From positions 1-63,220 of the forward strand of contig KZ992441.1 in assembly GCA_003614735.1 (NCBI GenBank): a DNA stretch of 63,220 nt, given 5' to 3'. This document shows, piece after piece, positions 22,798-33,774 of this stretch (its first letter is position 1; the number at the start of each line of letters is the position of its first letter). Position numbers and translations under genes: made by a program. The DNA is from Thamnocephalis sphaerospora (lineage: Eukaryota; Zoopagomycota; Zoopagomycetes; Zoopagales; Sigmoideomycetaceae). The notes beneath the pieces were generated by a model. The model ran no database searches, was not told the origin of the DNA, and saw only the letters and a list, made by a program, of their open reading frames with translations.

Positions 22798-24240
22798 TCA
22801 ATCGGTGTCACTGTGCTCTCCCTTGATCAGACTGGTGGTAGTGAGTGCGTTTGCTACGCCAAAGCTGCTCCACATGTCCTGGAACGGGTCCGCTCCGTAG
22901 ATGGCAAGATTGGCTGTATCAGAATGAGCAGCAGGACTGGTGCACGTGCTCTCACTGTCATCTGCAGCCGGGGCATTGCTGCTTGCAGCGTTGGGGGTAT
23001 CAGAGATGGCTTTAGACCACCCATGGTCGCTTTCCCGCGACAAAAATGCCGTGGTCCAGCGTGGAAACGTGGTGGTAGCAATGACGGCCGCTTGTTCTGG
23101 GGTCATGAGCGCCATCGGCGCACAGCTGTTTGGCGAGCATTGTAATTCGGGACGCGACGCGACAGTGGCAATGCCTCCGACGGCACTGGGGCCGGCCGGG
23201 TAGAGCGGTAGTGACGGCCGAAGCGACGCCTCGGGCGCGTAGGTTACCGGGCCGATGGGTGCGACTAACGATTGGCTATGCAAAACAGATCCTAGTTCTG
23301 CAGTCCTAGGCCATACAGGAAGCAGGGCGGCCGGAATGCCAGTCATAGATGCCGATGAGAGCGGCCCAACAAGCGAATGACCGCGTGGCAGCACGCGGCG
23401 ACGTGCGTTTACAAACCAGTCGTTCAGCTGCGTCATCGCCAAACCCGTCAGCCGACATAGCGCCTGCTTTTCCTCGGGTGTAGGATACGGTCGATGAGCA
23501 TTGGCAGCAAGCCAGTGGCGAAGTGTATGTGTGGCAAAGGTTGGATGCTGGCGGCGATGTCGACGGCTGTGCAGCTGTGGATATTGCATAGAACCCTGCA
23601 TGGATGGCGCTTGCGCTGCAGAAGGGTCATGGATATCGCTTTGTCGCCGTTGTCGGTCGCCTGCCGAAAGAGAGGGGCTAGCATCGCCATTGGGCATTTC
23701 CTTTCCCTTCTTGCGCGCTAAAACCGCTGCACATTCTGTGTCACTTACAGCCGCGGCATCTGAGCTGCACTGCCGCTTCCTAGTGTTGAGAGCATTACGG
23801 GCTATGCGCTGATCCGCTGTAACATCGGTAATGGCGCTTGCACTCAACGCGGACAGCGGTCTGAACGGCACTGGTAAGCCAAATGAGGCACAGTCATACG
23901 GCATCGGTTGTCGAGCGGGTGTGGGCAGTGTACCCGCGCTAGGCTGGGTGGGCTGCAGCCAAAACAGCGCTTGCAGCACGGAAGGGTCCAGGGCTACAGG
24001 TGGATTCGGTAACGGTGCAAGCTGAGTATCGCCTATAATGCCGCTGGACGGACTGCCGTTTGCAACACCTGTCAAGGTCGTAGATGGTTCGACGGCGAGT
24101 GATGTCGTTTCAAGCGGCTGCACCGTTGTCGCCGCTTCCTCACGCCAGGCTACATAGGCCGCATCCAGTGCTGCCAGATCATATCCCGAGTTTGTATTCA
24201 TGCTTACACACAGTAGAGGCTGCTCTGTCGCTGCAACCAT
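22798..24240 (-). CDS. TALE-class homeodomain transcription factor
   Basis: A 480-residue protein with a homeodomain near residues 226-285. Helix 1 lies around FATHTLRHWLAAN, and the three-residue loop extension HRPYPTPEE defines the TALE class. Recognition helix 3 contains WFVNARRRV with the invariant W, F, N and R. The domain is unbroken. Flanks are Ser/Ala/Pro-rich and probably disordered; a C-terminal acidic Ser segment could be an activation domain. The frame is open to 24312, but only from GTG; ATGs at 24240 and 24201 are possible, and the first was taken. It probably binds DNA in the nucleus; the target is unknown. Confidence 0.85.
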   Translation of the reverse strand: MVAATEQPLLCVSMNTNSGYDLAALDAAYVAWREEAATTVQPLETTSLAVEPSTTLTGVANGSPSSGIIGDTQLAPLPNPPVALDPSVLQALFWLQPTQPSAGTLPTPARQPMPYDCASFGLPVPFRPLSALSASAITDVTADQRIARNALNTRKRQCSSDAAAVSDTECAAVLARKKGKEMPNGDASPSLSAGDRQRRQSDIHDPSAAQAPSMQGSMQYPQLHSRRHRRQHPTFATHTLRHWLAANAHRPYPTPEEKQALCRLTGLAMTQLNDWFVNARRRVLPRGHSLVGPLSSASMTGIPAALLPVWPRTAELGSVLHSQSLVAPIGPVTYAPEASLRPSLPLYPAGPSAVGGIATVASRPELQCSPNSCAPMALMTPEQAAVIATTTFPRWTTAFLSRESDHGWSKAISDTPNAASSNAPAADDSESTCTSPAAHSDTANLAIYGADPFQDMWSSFGVANALTTTSLIKGEHSDTD

Positions 24241-25087
24241 TCGGTCGACAGGAGAGGATGAACGGGCTAGAAACAGAGTGTTTGAGGGCGAGAACGGAGA
24301 GGTAGCGGACACAGGAGAAATTAGTGGGTGGTCGCGGTGGCGGCGGCGATATACGGTAAGTAAAGCCGTACCAGCGGCATTTACACAAGAAAGCCTTGAC
24401 GAGGAGGGTGCAATGCAGAAGACGCGCAGGTGGCCAGCAAGTGCGCGGAGACGTATCGTGTACTAGCGGCAGGGTGTTGGAAGAAGAGGATAGGGCAAGT
24501 GGTGAGAGTGGACTTGGCCGATGTGTGGCGTCGGGGCATCGCTAACGAGAAGCAGTGCCGACGGCCACATGTACTGCCTGCCTTACAATGAGCGCTACCA
24601 GACAAAAGGGCCGCATTCTACCCATCTCTGCTGCCTTCCAAGTTCACACCATTGTCCCGTACCATTGCAATCTGTACCTATGAAGCCCTGGCGACGACGA
24701 CGTAATGAAATGCCGTCGCGCCATTGTGTCTTGCGTCGTACAGATGGCTCAAACACACTTTGCTTGGTTGCGCGCTGGATCTTTTCCATTATGTTTCCGA
24801 GATCTGCCCACTAATCTTGATATCCGCCTGGTGCCCTGTCAAGCCGACTGCACGCACGATGCCGAGTAGTTTGGGCCAAGCAGTATATCACAAAGTCTTA
24901 TGGAAGCCATATGGGTCGACCACATCATCTGTTGAAAGACAATGGATCTGTTAAAAGCAGAATGCACAGATAGTAACGCCATGCAGTCGTGGCAATGCTA
25001 GTAGATGCCGTTGGTCGTCGCGACATCAGACCTCTAGCGGGTACGCCGTTGCAGTAGTAGCGAGCACGCTGCCAAACAACTGTCCTG
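24241..25087. other. Region upstream of homeodomain gene
   Basis: Promoter side of the homeodomain gene. On the minus strand, phrases reading IHCLSTDDVVDPYGFHKT (near 24,890-24,953) and FEPSVRRKTQWRDG (near 24,720) sit between plausible splice sites. They may be further 3' exons of the gene at 25.1-25.6 kb or remains of another. I could not join them into one supported model. Confidence 0.35.
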
Positions 25088-25621
25088 TTACGCGCATCGC
25101 TTGACTTGAGGCATAGTGTTGATCGGAAGACAGCAAGCAAATGTTTTTGGCAGACCGTCGGCCATAACCTTTGCCTCGAGTGTGATGCGGTCAATACTTT
25201 CAATGGCTGTTGTTGTTAGTAACGCTGGATCAAGCTACTTACGCCGCATCTTGAATATGAGCACGAGCCACCAAGACATTTGCCGCTGTGTAGGCACCGC
25301 AATTACTAGGCATCCTCCGATCAGTAGCGCTATAGTAAGTACGACCTGCTAACGTGATTGCGAATTTCATCAGCTCGTCCATCTCGGTATTCGCAGTTCG
25401 CTGCACATGCCACCGCTATCTACCGGCCTGAAAAACACTCTGATTTCGTTTGCCAACACTTTCCGATTCACCCCAATGTTCACTTTTAGTTTGCTCATGC
25501 TAATCTGCGCGCGCTTGTATGAATGAAGAAAACAGAAAACGCTGCTGCTGCTGCCTGCTGCCTGATCGACCGCCTTCCACCGCCACCTGCCGGTATACGT
25601 TGGCGTAGCAACCTTTTGCAT
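25088..25621 (-). CDS. Small single-pass membrane protein, unknown function
   Basis: Three-exon model on the minus strand, 25621-25424, 25345-25243 and 25206-25088, 139 residues, phases 0/1 consistent. Intron 1 is CCG|GTAGAT to TTAGCAG. Intron 2 is only 36 nt, with a textbook donor GTAAGT and branch TTACTAACA. Exon 2 encodes a clear hydrophobic helix (VVLTIALLIGGCLVIAVPT) followed by QRQMSWWLVLIF, then PIESIDRITLEAKVMADG. No family recognised. The 3' end is uncertain: alternative splicing to exons around 24.8-25.1 kb would replace the last ~25 residues. Confidence 0.4.
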
Positions 25622-26785
25622 CTATGCCGTTTGAGTGTCGCTAGTACAGCAGCAACATGCACCAGATCACGTAGCCGTACAAGCCTCGCCACTACGCGCT
25701 CTATCGGAATAAAAGCTTCACGTCTTGGCATCTCATCAATCTAACCAATCTGCCTGCAGTCTACCGTCCTGCGCCTGCCAAGCAGTTCCACCTGCAACCT
25801 TGTTGGGACCTCTCACGTCCAGTGATTGCTCATTTTGCCCTCTCAGCGCAGATTTGCGACGGTGCTATACTTGCGCATTATAGCGCTGTGTTCAGCAGTA
25901 CTGTGGGCGCCAGATTCACGTAGACAGTATGCAATGGAGCACACCGCTAGTTGACCAGTTTTCAGGGCGCCGCAACCTTCCCTACGCAAATCTACCAGCA
26001 TCTGCGTGCGCAATGCTGGTCAAGGAGAAGCGCTAGCTGGCAGGTGGAGTGCAATATCTCCCTAGTCACTTTCTTGAATGCCCGGTCAACGCTCACACTT
26101 TCGGATCAGCGCGTAGCCCCATTTCTAACCAGCATGCAGCGTACTTGCATCATTCTGCTGCCTGTGCACATAAAGTAGCTGCACAACTACTGTGCTTTAG
26201 GGAAGTTGCACATCAGCAGACCAATTGGCTGTAGCTCGAAATGCATGGTATGCTGCATTTTCGCTGCCAAGCGCCACATGAGCAGCAAATGTGCACATAT
26301 GGAGCTCTCGTGTGAGCATGTTGTTGGCTAGACCCCGTGAGCACACAGGTTTTCTCGGGAAGCACAGCAGCTGCATCCACTTTTCCACCTCCACGCAAGC
26401 GGCTGCTAAACGGGCATTTTCCCACTTTCAAATTGACTTATACTATCACACAAACGTGCTTCTCACGAAGGCTGCAACACACCACGTGGTCGCCTGCTGT
26501 ATCGCCGTAGCGGCTCGGTGTAAGGATGTACCGATGCAAAGGCTGGTGCCCGGTCAGCAGCCGACTATGGCCGACTTTGTCGCTCAGTACATCCCTCGGA
26601 TATCGTCGCATGACTTCATTTGCGCTGCGCGTGCCCCGACGCGCACCTATAAATTTACCACTAGCCTGCCCGTGTCAGGACATAAAATTTTCCATACCCG
26701 TCTATATCGCGCTATTCGAGCATCCAATACTTTTCTCTAGCAGCCAAAGCCACACAATACCGCGCAGATCAACATCGCCACAACG
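25622..26785. other. Intergenic region upstream of HPPD
   Basis: Nothing supportable in either strand; somewhat AT-richer than its surroundings. It includes the HPPD promoter. Confidence 0.5.
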
Positions 26786-28309
<1,524 letters not shown>

Positions 28310-28695
28310 GCAGCCTAGCTGCGCGCGCACTTGCTAGCTGCAGCCATCTACCACCAGTCCACGACTTTCCGAGATTCAGCGTACACCGCAATGAGTGGAT
28401 CAGGTGTCCAGCCAGTGGCGAAGCCGATGCTGTGCACCGCTGCCGATGACTCCAGCGTGCTGTAGTCCTCTACGGCCTGTCAAATTCCTTTGCTGGTCAA
28501 CTCTACAGCGTCAGGCTTGTCCTCTGACCTTTTCCACTCGCTGCAGACTGTTTCCAGCTGGATACATTCATGTTGCTTGATCCATGGTGCAAAAAATACT
28601 GCACCTATTACTATTCTTGCCATGTGCATTACTCACTAATACAAATGTCAAACACAGATCAGTGCATCGTCGCAAACAAGGTGTGCTTCAAAAAG
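28310..28695. other. Intergenic, HPPD 3' flank
   Basis: 3' flank of HPPD; no ORF or RNA structure supported. Confidence 0.5.
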
Positions 28696-28769
28696 AACAC
28701 CCACCCGGCTTTGAACCGGGAAATTGGAATCATTTGTTATGAGTTCAGCTGTGCTATTGCACTGGGTGC
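28696..28769 (-). pseudogene. tRNA-like element (degenerate)
   Basis: Seen: on the minus strand a 7-bp acceptor pairing GCACCCA/TGGGTGT, a perfect T arm CCCGG-TTCAAAG-CCGGG with a B-box-like GGTTCAAAGCC, an A-box-like TAGCACAGCTGA, 74 nt total and a T5 run just downstream. The anticodon arm does not pair, although CTCATAA, the elongator Met loop, is present. Interpreted as a decayed tRNA or tRNA-derived Pol III element. Confidence 0.4.
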
Positions 28770-29399
28770 TACCAGCGCTCTTTTGACAAGCTACATATGC
28801 TCCACGAATACTGACTCACAAAACATCTGATTGGCCAGGAGGGCTTCAGGCTGGAGGTGCAGCCCCACATGCTATAGATGGCACGTCCCCGGTTCGCAGC
28901 ATAGACAATTGCGGCCTGCCGCTCAGGCTAGGAAGCACGGCGCAGCCGAGAGTCTGTGGACTCGACGCCCATGGGATATTCACTGGTAGTCAGAAACTCA
29001 GAGTTGTCGTTGCGCAATGTTAGAATACGCCTGTCGCGCAGCTTGCCAGGCCAAGCACGGGGCTCGGTGTCTGCATGCATTCGCATCCGCACAGTAGCAT
29101 TTAGGCCAAGCCACAGGTACCATGCCATGATCTACCAGGCTGTGGCTTGACCAGCCGATCAACATATCCTTTTTATTTCATTGATTGCCCCATTACTACA
29201 CGGCGCATGCTTCATCCAATGCTAGCAAGCGCGTCACAATCGTGATTACACCCTGATTGCTTTCGCGTCCTTTTTCATCCAGCCTGAGCCCGTCTGGCCC
29301 AGTTCTATCCGTATACGCCCATCTACCCAGTGCCAGGTGCAAAAGGCGCCACAGGTCACGTGTATATTGAATCAAAAAGTGACACATCGCAAAAAGTGG
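28770..29399. other. Intergenic between tRNA-like element and tRNA-Ser
   Basis: Two minus-strand stretches (around 29196-29330 and 28928-29090) read like coding exons, for example MGVESTDSRLRR and RTGPDGLRLDEKGRE, but no start, splice or family could be fixed. Possibly remains of a gene. Confidence 0.3.
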
Positions 29400-29481
29400 C
29401 GACAGCTGCAGGATTCGAACCTGCGCTCCCAAAGGGAAATGCCTTAGCAGGGCACCGCCTTAACCGCTCGGCCAAACTGTC
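29400..29481 (-). tRNA. tRNA-Ser (GCT)
   Basis: An 82-nt class II cloverleaf on the minus strand. The acceptor stem is GACAGTT/AGCTGTC (one T-G pair), discriminator G, which is the serine identity base. The D arm contains GGCCGAGCGGTTAAGGC, the anticodon loop CTGCTAA (GCT), a long variable arm TTTCCCTTTGGGA, and the T arm GCAGG-TTCGAAT-CCTGC. No intron. A T5 terminator follows at 29389-29393. It reads AGY serine codons. Confidence 0.96.
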
Positions 29482-29685
29482 ATCTTACACGTGAACAAAA
29501 ATAGTAAATATCTGTCCCTTCCACTTTTGTCCCGTTTAGGCAACTGCCTCCTCGTTCCCCCTTTTCTAACCGCCACACCTGTCGGCGACATTGTCTCGCG
29601 GTCTCAATTCTTTTCGTTCCGCCAACGCTGCTCAGCATTTAGTACACGTCCACACACAGAGTGCTCGCCAGAGCAGCCTACAGCC

Positions 29686-31228
29686 ATGGAGTCGACATCC
29701 ACGACAACGCTTGTGTCGTCTTCGGCGAGTGACTTTGAAATGGCAGGGTTTGACGAAAGGCGGGAATCAACCGCCGCCATAGCAACGAAGAGCTGGTGGG
29801 TGGGTGGCCGGCCCTCCACAACAAAGCATACTCCCTTTACTACTGTGGTGCCAAAGCTGGGCGATCTATCTGCCAGCGACGATGAGGACGAGTATGAAGG
29901 ACTGTCTGGTGATGGCGTGGCATTGCATCGATATCAACGCGAACGGCGGCACCGGCGCAATGTCAGACGCGGCAGCTGGAATGAAAGCGGCCTTAAGCTT
30001 GTTGCATACGCAAGCGCAGTGCTAAAAAGCGGAACGTCGTTATGGGCTTCTGCAGTGCAACGCACGCCGCATCAATTGCGCCGCATCATGCCAATGCTAG
30101 TTGCGGCCACCATCTACATGGCGTTGGGCGTCCTATTTCTGGTGTATCTCAAGGACTTGCTGCCACTGCTGGAGCAGCTGGGCGTTTGGCTGCGCAGCCA
30201 AAGTGTGTGGTAAGCACTCACGCCTTTGCTGTTGTGTACCGGTATTTGATTGACTCACCACCACATTGGTCTGGGATTGTAGGTGTCTCTTCGTTGTAGC
30301 CGGACTCATTGCCTTGACGGGCTTCCCATTTGTTCCAGGCTACGGTACACTGGTCACCTTTTCCGGCTTTGTGTACGGCATCCCGCTAGGATTTACTGTA
30401 GCGTTTTCCGGTGCGCTTGCAGGATCCTGCTTAAGCTTTCTCTTGTGTCGTCGGTTTGCGCGTGGCTACGCCCAAAGACTGGCTGCTTCCTCACAATATT
30501 TGACTGCAGTGCTTCGTGCCGTAGAACGCCGTGGATGGAAGGTACGAGCTGATTAGGTATGCGCTATGCATGACCATCTCTTTACTCATCTTATCACGCG
30601 ATTTCCAATTTGAACACAGCTGCTGTTGCTGGTGCGACTCGCACCCTACCCATACAATCTGATGAATGCGCTGCTTTCCATGACCAGCCTGTCGCTGCGT
30701 GTATTCGCCGGCACCACTGCACTCTCGCTGTTGAAGCTGATTACGCATGTAGCCATCGGCGCCAATCTTGTGTCGCTGGTGGATGCAGCTCAGCACCCGA
30801 GTGTGGGTAAGATTGCCCTGGCAGCTGTGGGCGGCTTGGTGGGCGCTGGCATTACCGTATACCTGTACATTATTGCAAAGCGGGCCGTCTTTGAAGAGGA
30901 GGTACACACGTCGGCCATCAGCCCGGTGGCCGGAGACAACGATGCTATCTCAGTGGGCGCAATGGGTATGCACGAGATTCAACCGTCGGCCACCTGTGCA
31001 CTTCGCGCTCGCTCGTTTAGCCAGAGCGAAGGCTGCGCCTTGGTTGCTGAAGATGGGCATAGGGGCCCGTGGCAACTGGCAAGTAGTGATGATGTGGATG
31101 CAGCCTATGATGATGCGCTTGTAAAAGTGGACACAAGTTGCCATCGCGAGCTGTCTGGCGCGCATGCAAGCAAAAATAACGACATGGATATGACTACCAG
31201 CATTCCCCTCACCATCACCGTCGTCTGA
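29686..31228 (+). CDS. VTT-domain membrane protein (Tvp38/TMEM64 family), copy A
   Basis: Three exons, 29686-30209, 30283-30541 and 30620-31228; 463 residues. A cytoplasmic Ser/Asp-rich N-terminus is followed by a TM near MLVAATIYMALGVLFLVYL. The VTT (SNARE-associated Golgi) core has GFPFVPGYGTLVTFSGFVYG and an amphipathic RLAPYPYNLMNALLS segment, and a last TM precedes an acidic tail. The family acts in Golgi/ER membranes; VMP1/TMEM41 relatives are lipid scramblases. The in-frame ORF reaches back to 29491, but the ATG at 29686 has a better context (CAGCCATGG). Exon 2 is exactly 259 nt, as in the tail-to-tail paralogue. Confidence 0.85.
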
Positions 31229-31464
31229 ACTGATCGCCACCGATTACATGACGGTGCGGATATTGCATTTCCCTTTTATTTTGTAAACGTATCAATATAC
31301 TATAGAGCTACAACACACAGGAGCAGCGCCCAAGTGTAGAAGTATATACAAACACTTTGGCACCAGGTGATAGGCAGATAAAAGGGGCGCCGTACGTATG
31401 CCAGGTGGTTGCACGTCGCCTGCGGCAAAGTGTGCTGCTGCCGAGCGCGTCCGGATCCACCTGA

Positions 31465-33161
31465 TTACGAGGTGACTGTACTTATAAGAGGTAAACTGGC
31501 TGGCGATGATGGAGTTCTTTTGCGCTCGGCAGTGGCCAGCTCTTTTTCCTTTTCCTTGCCTATAATAACTTCCTGCAGGTCCTCTCCAGCCGATGCACTG
31601 TCGACCTTGACGTCTGTGGATATTGTGGTCTCGTCCGAAGGAGACAGCTCGTACGGCGCATGGCTGCTGGCCTGTTCTGGATGCTGTCGAACCACTTCCT
31701 CCTTATACCGCCGAATGGCTCGCCGTGAGATGATTACCACATAGATGAAGACGCCACCTCCAACAAGCGCAGTCACGCCCAGCTGAACAAGCTTTTGCCA
31801 GGTGATGTTGCTCAAAAGACCTTCGCTCAGCGATTTTACGCCGGACCCAATCATCGTTTCCAGGAGAAGCTTTGGCAGCGCAAAAAAGGTGGCTATTGCG
31901 TAGTCACGGAGGCTGATGTTGGAAGCAGCACAAAGTGCATTCATCAGATTGTACGGATAAGGCGCGACGCGAATCGCCCAAAGTAGCTAGGTACGCGAGA
32001 GAGACGTTAGATGATTGTGCGCATGGTGCGGCGCAAACGGGCTGAGACTTGCCTTTAGTCCCTTTCCCTCTACGGCGCGCACTACAAGCGCAACCTTGGG
32101 ATTCTCCTTGAAGAGCCGGTCGCAGTAGCTGGACAGATAGCGACGCAGTAGAACAAACGAGACTATGGCGCCAACGAATGCGCCGGTGAATGCGGGCGCA
32201 AATCCTAGCCAAGGCCCCCAGACATAGCCGCAGAAAAGCGTAAGCAGACTGTAGCCGGGAACTGGGGGGATGCTGGTAATAAGTATGCCTGTTGCAAGGA
32301 TAGCACCGCCACTGAAGAGGCAGTTAGTCGACATGGTCGCGCTTGTGCTCGAATGCGCCTAGCGACCTACCCGACGCCCATGCGGCGTATATTGTCCGCC
32401 CCCTTTTCCAGCACTGGAAATATGCGCTTCTGATACAGAAAGAAAAGCAAAAGAATAATGCCATACACAATGATCATAATGATGACGGGCAGTAGCGTGC
32501 GGATACGCTGTTTCCAGGTGACAGGCGTTTCGGTAATCACCATGCCATCTACGACGGTGACGCTGACGCGAAGTGGGTATGGTGACGTGTCGCTTTCTAC
32601 GTCGAAATCGGCCGGCATGGTACGGCTTCGCTGAATACGGCGGGGATACGTCTGCGATGTGTGCATGTCGTCGACATTCTCCCGACGAGCCTGAGCCAGT
32701 GTACCGTCCATCTCGGCCCAGGTGAGTGGGCGATGCGCTGCGTCTGCAGCAGCTGCTGTCTGCTTGTTCCGCACCCGAGGTACCACATTGACACTGCCGA
32801 CATGATCTACGTCATTGTCGCTCAGCACCTGCTGATCCGTGTGATAGCTTACGGTATGTTCTGCGGACACACGGCTGCATGCTGCAGCGCTAGCATCCTC
32901 GGAATCACACAAGACCTGATCTCCTGGCTGCTGCTTTGAGTATGGCAGTTGAGCAACGGCTTCGTCGCTGCCCCTTCTGCTAATTGCACTCGCTGGCAAA
33001 GTGTGACTGTCCGCAGCCATCACATTGGCAGGTGTCCCTGTCTCGGGCCTTGCCGCGTCCTGAAGGGCCAGTGTAGTAGAAGTGGCGCCATAGTTACTGA
33101 CACCGCTGGACGTCTGCTCCTTGGCCTGCGTCGATGTGGGTTGTTCACGCGAGGTAGTCAT
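31465..33161 (-). CDS. VTT-domain membrane protein (Tvp38/TMEM64 family), copy B
   Basis: Three exons on the minus strand, 33161-32371, 32311-32053 and 31986-31465; 523 residues. A ~225-residue Ser/Thr/Asp-rich N-terminus precedes a TM (LLPVIIMIIVYGIILLLFFL). The VTT core shows SIPPVPGYSLLTLFCGYVWG, and RVAPYPYNLMNALC matches copy A. Exon 2 has the same 259-nt length and phases as copy A. Intron 2 (32052-31987) has a GC donor, AAG|GCAAGT. The two genes lie tail-to-tail with 236 bp between stops. The tail KEKEKELATAERKR is highly charged. The exact transport or scramblase role is inferred from family only. Confidence 0.85.
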
Positions 33162-33774
33162 TGCGGTTGCAAGGACCGACCGTGGTCAGACAACGAATTC
33201 GGCCAGCCCAGAAAGTATCGTAACGTAGTGCTTGCACTGAGGGAACAGCTATGCAGGTAGATGCAAATGCCGGGCGGGTGGCGATGAATAAGGAGGTAGA
33301 GTGGCGGATGCAGAGCGAGGGAGGTGTGAGGCTTGTTACGGCGAGTTTATTTGCTGCTGCCGACATGGTCACCAGCTACGCCGCGAATGGTAATGGTCAC
33401 GCCTCACACTCACGCGTGTGTTAACGCTACCCCGCTAGACCAGCACGTGCGCTTACTACACCGACACACACACACACACATACACACACACGCGCGCGCG
33501 CGCATCAAATCTGCCACAGCTACCTGTTTGCCAAAGATGACGCGAATGCGTGAACTGAGAATTCGTTAGTAACACGCAAATATTCAGCGAAATATGCAAA
33601 CCAGAGCAAAGTCTGTGTGGCAAGGTATGCTAGCATCGACCACGACTGTTTCATTTGCGCATGACTGTGGCGGCACTCATCACAAGACAGCGCGGAAATG
33701 CGTAACAGACTGTGTATTGTGATGGCCGTGCTGCACAAGCAACGTGCTACTCTATTGTATTATCAAGCTCTAGA
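33162..33774. other. Intergenic, VTT copy B / SUV3 3' end
   Basis: Promoter of VTT copy B plus the 3' flank of SUV3 (both minus). It contains an alternating CA/CG microsatellite; no gene. Confidence 0.5.
33464..33503. repeat. (CA)n(CG)n microsatellite
   Basis: ACACAC repeats broken by one TACA and followed by five CG units. Alternating purine-pyrimidine sequence of this kind can adopt Z-DNA; that role is not implied here. Confidence 0.9.

Noticed and set aside
24241-24312. Longer N-terminus of the homeodomain protein
   Set aside because: The upstream limit is GTG. ATG at 24240 was taken instead.
24600-24960. RabGAP/TBC-like phrase (DPYGF) on the minus strand
   Set aside because: Too short and no TBC catalytic Arg/Gln finger found. 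It fits better as possible 3' exons of the small membrane protein gene.
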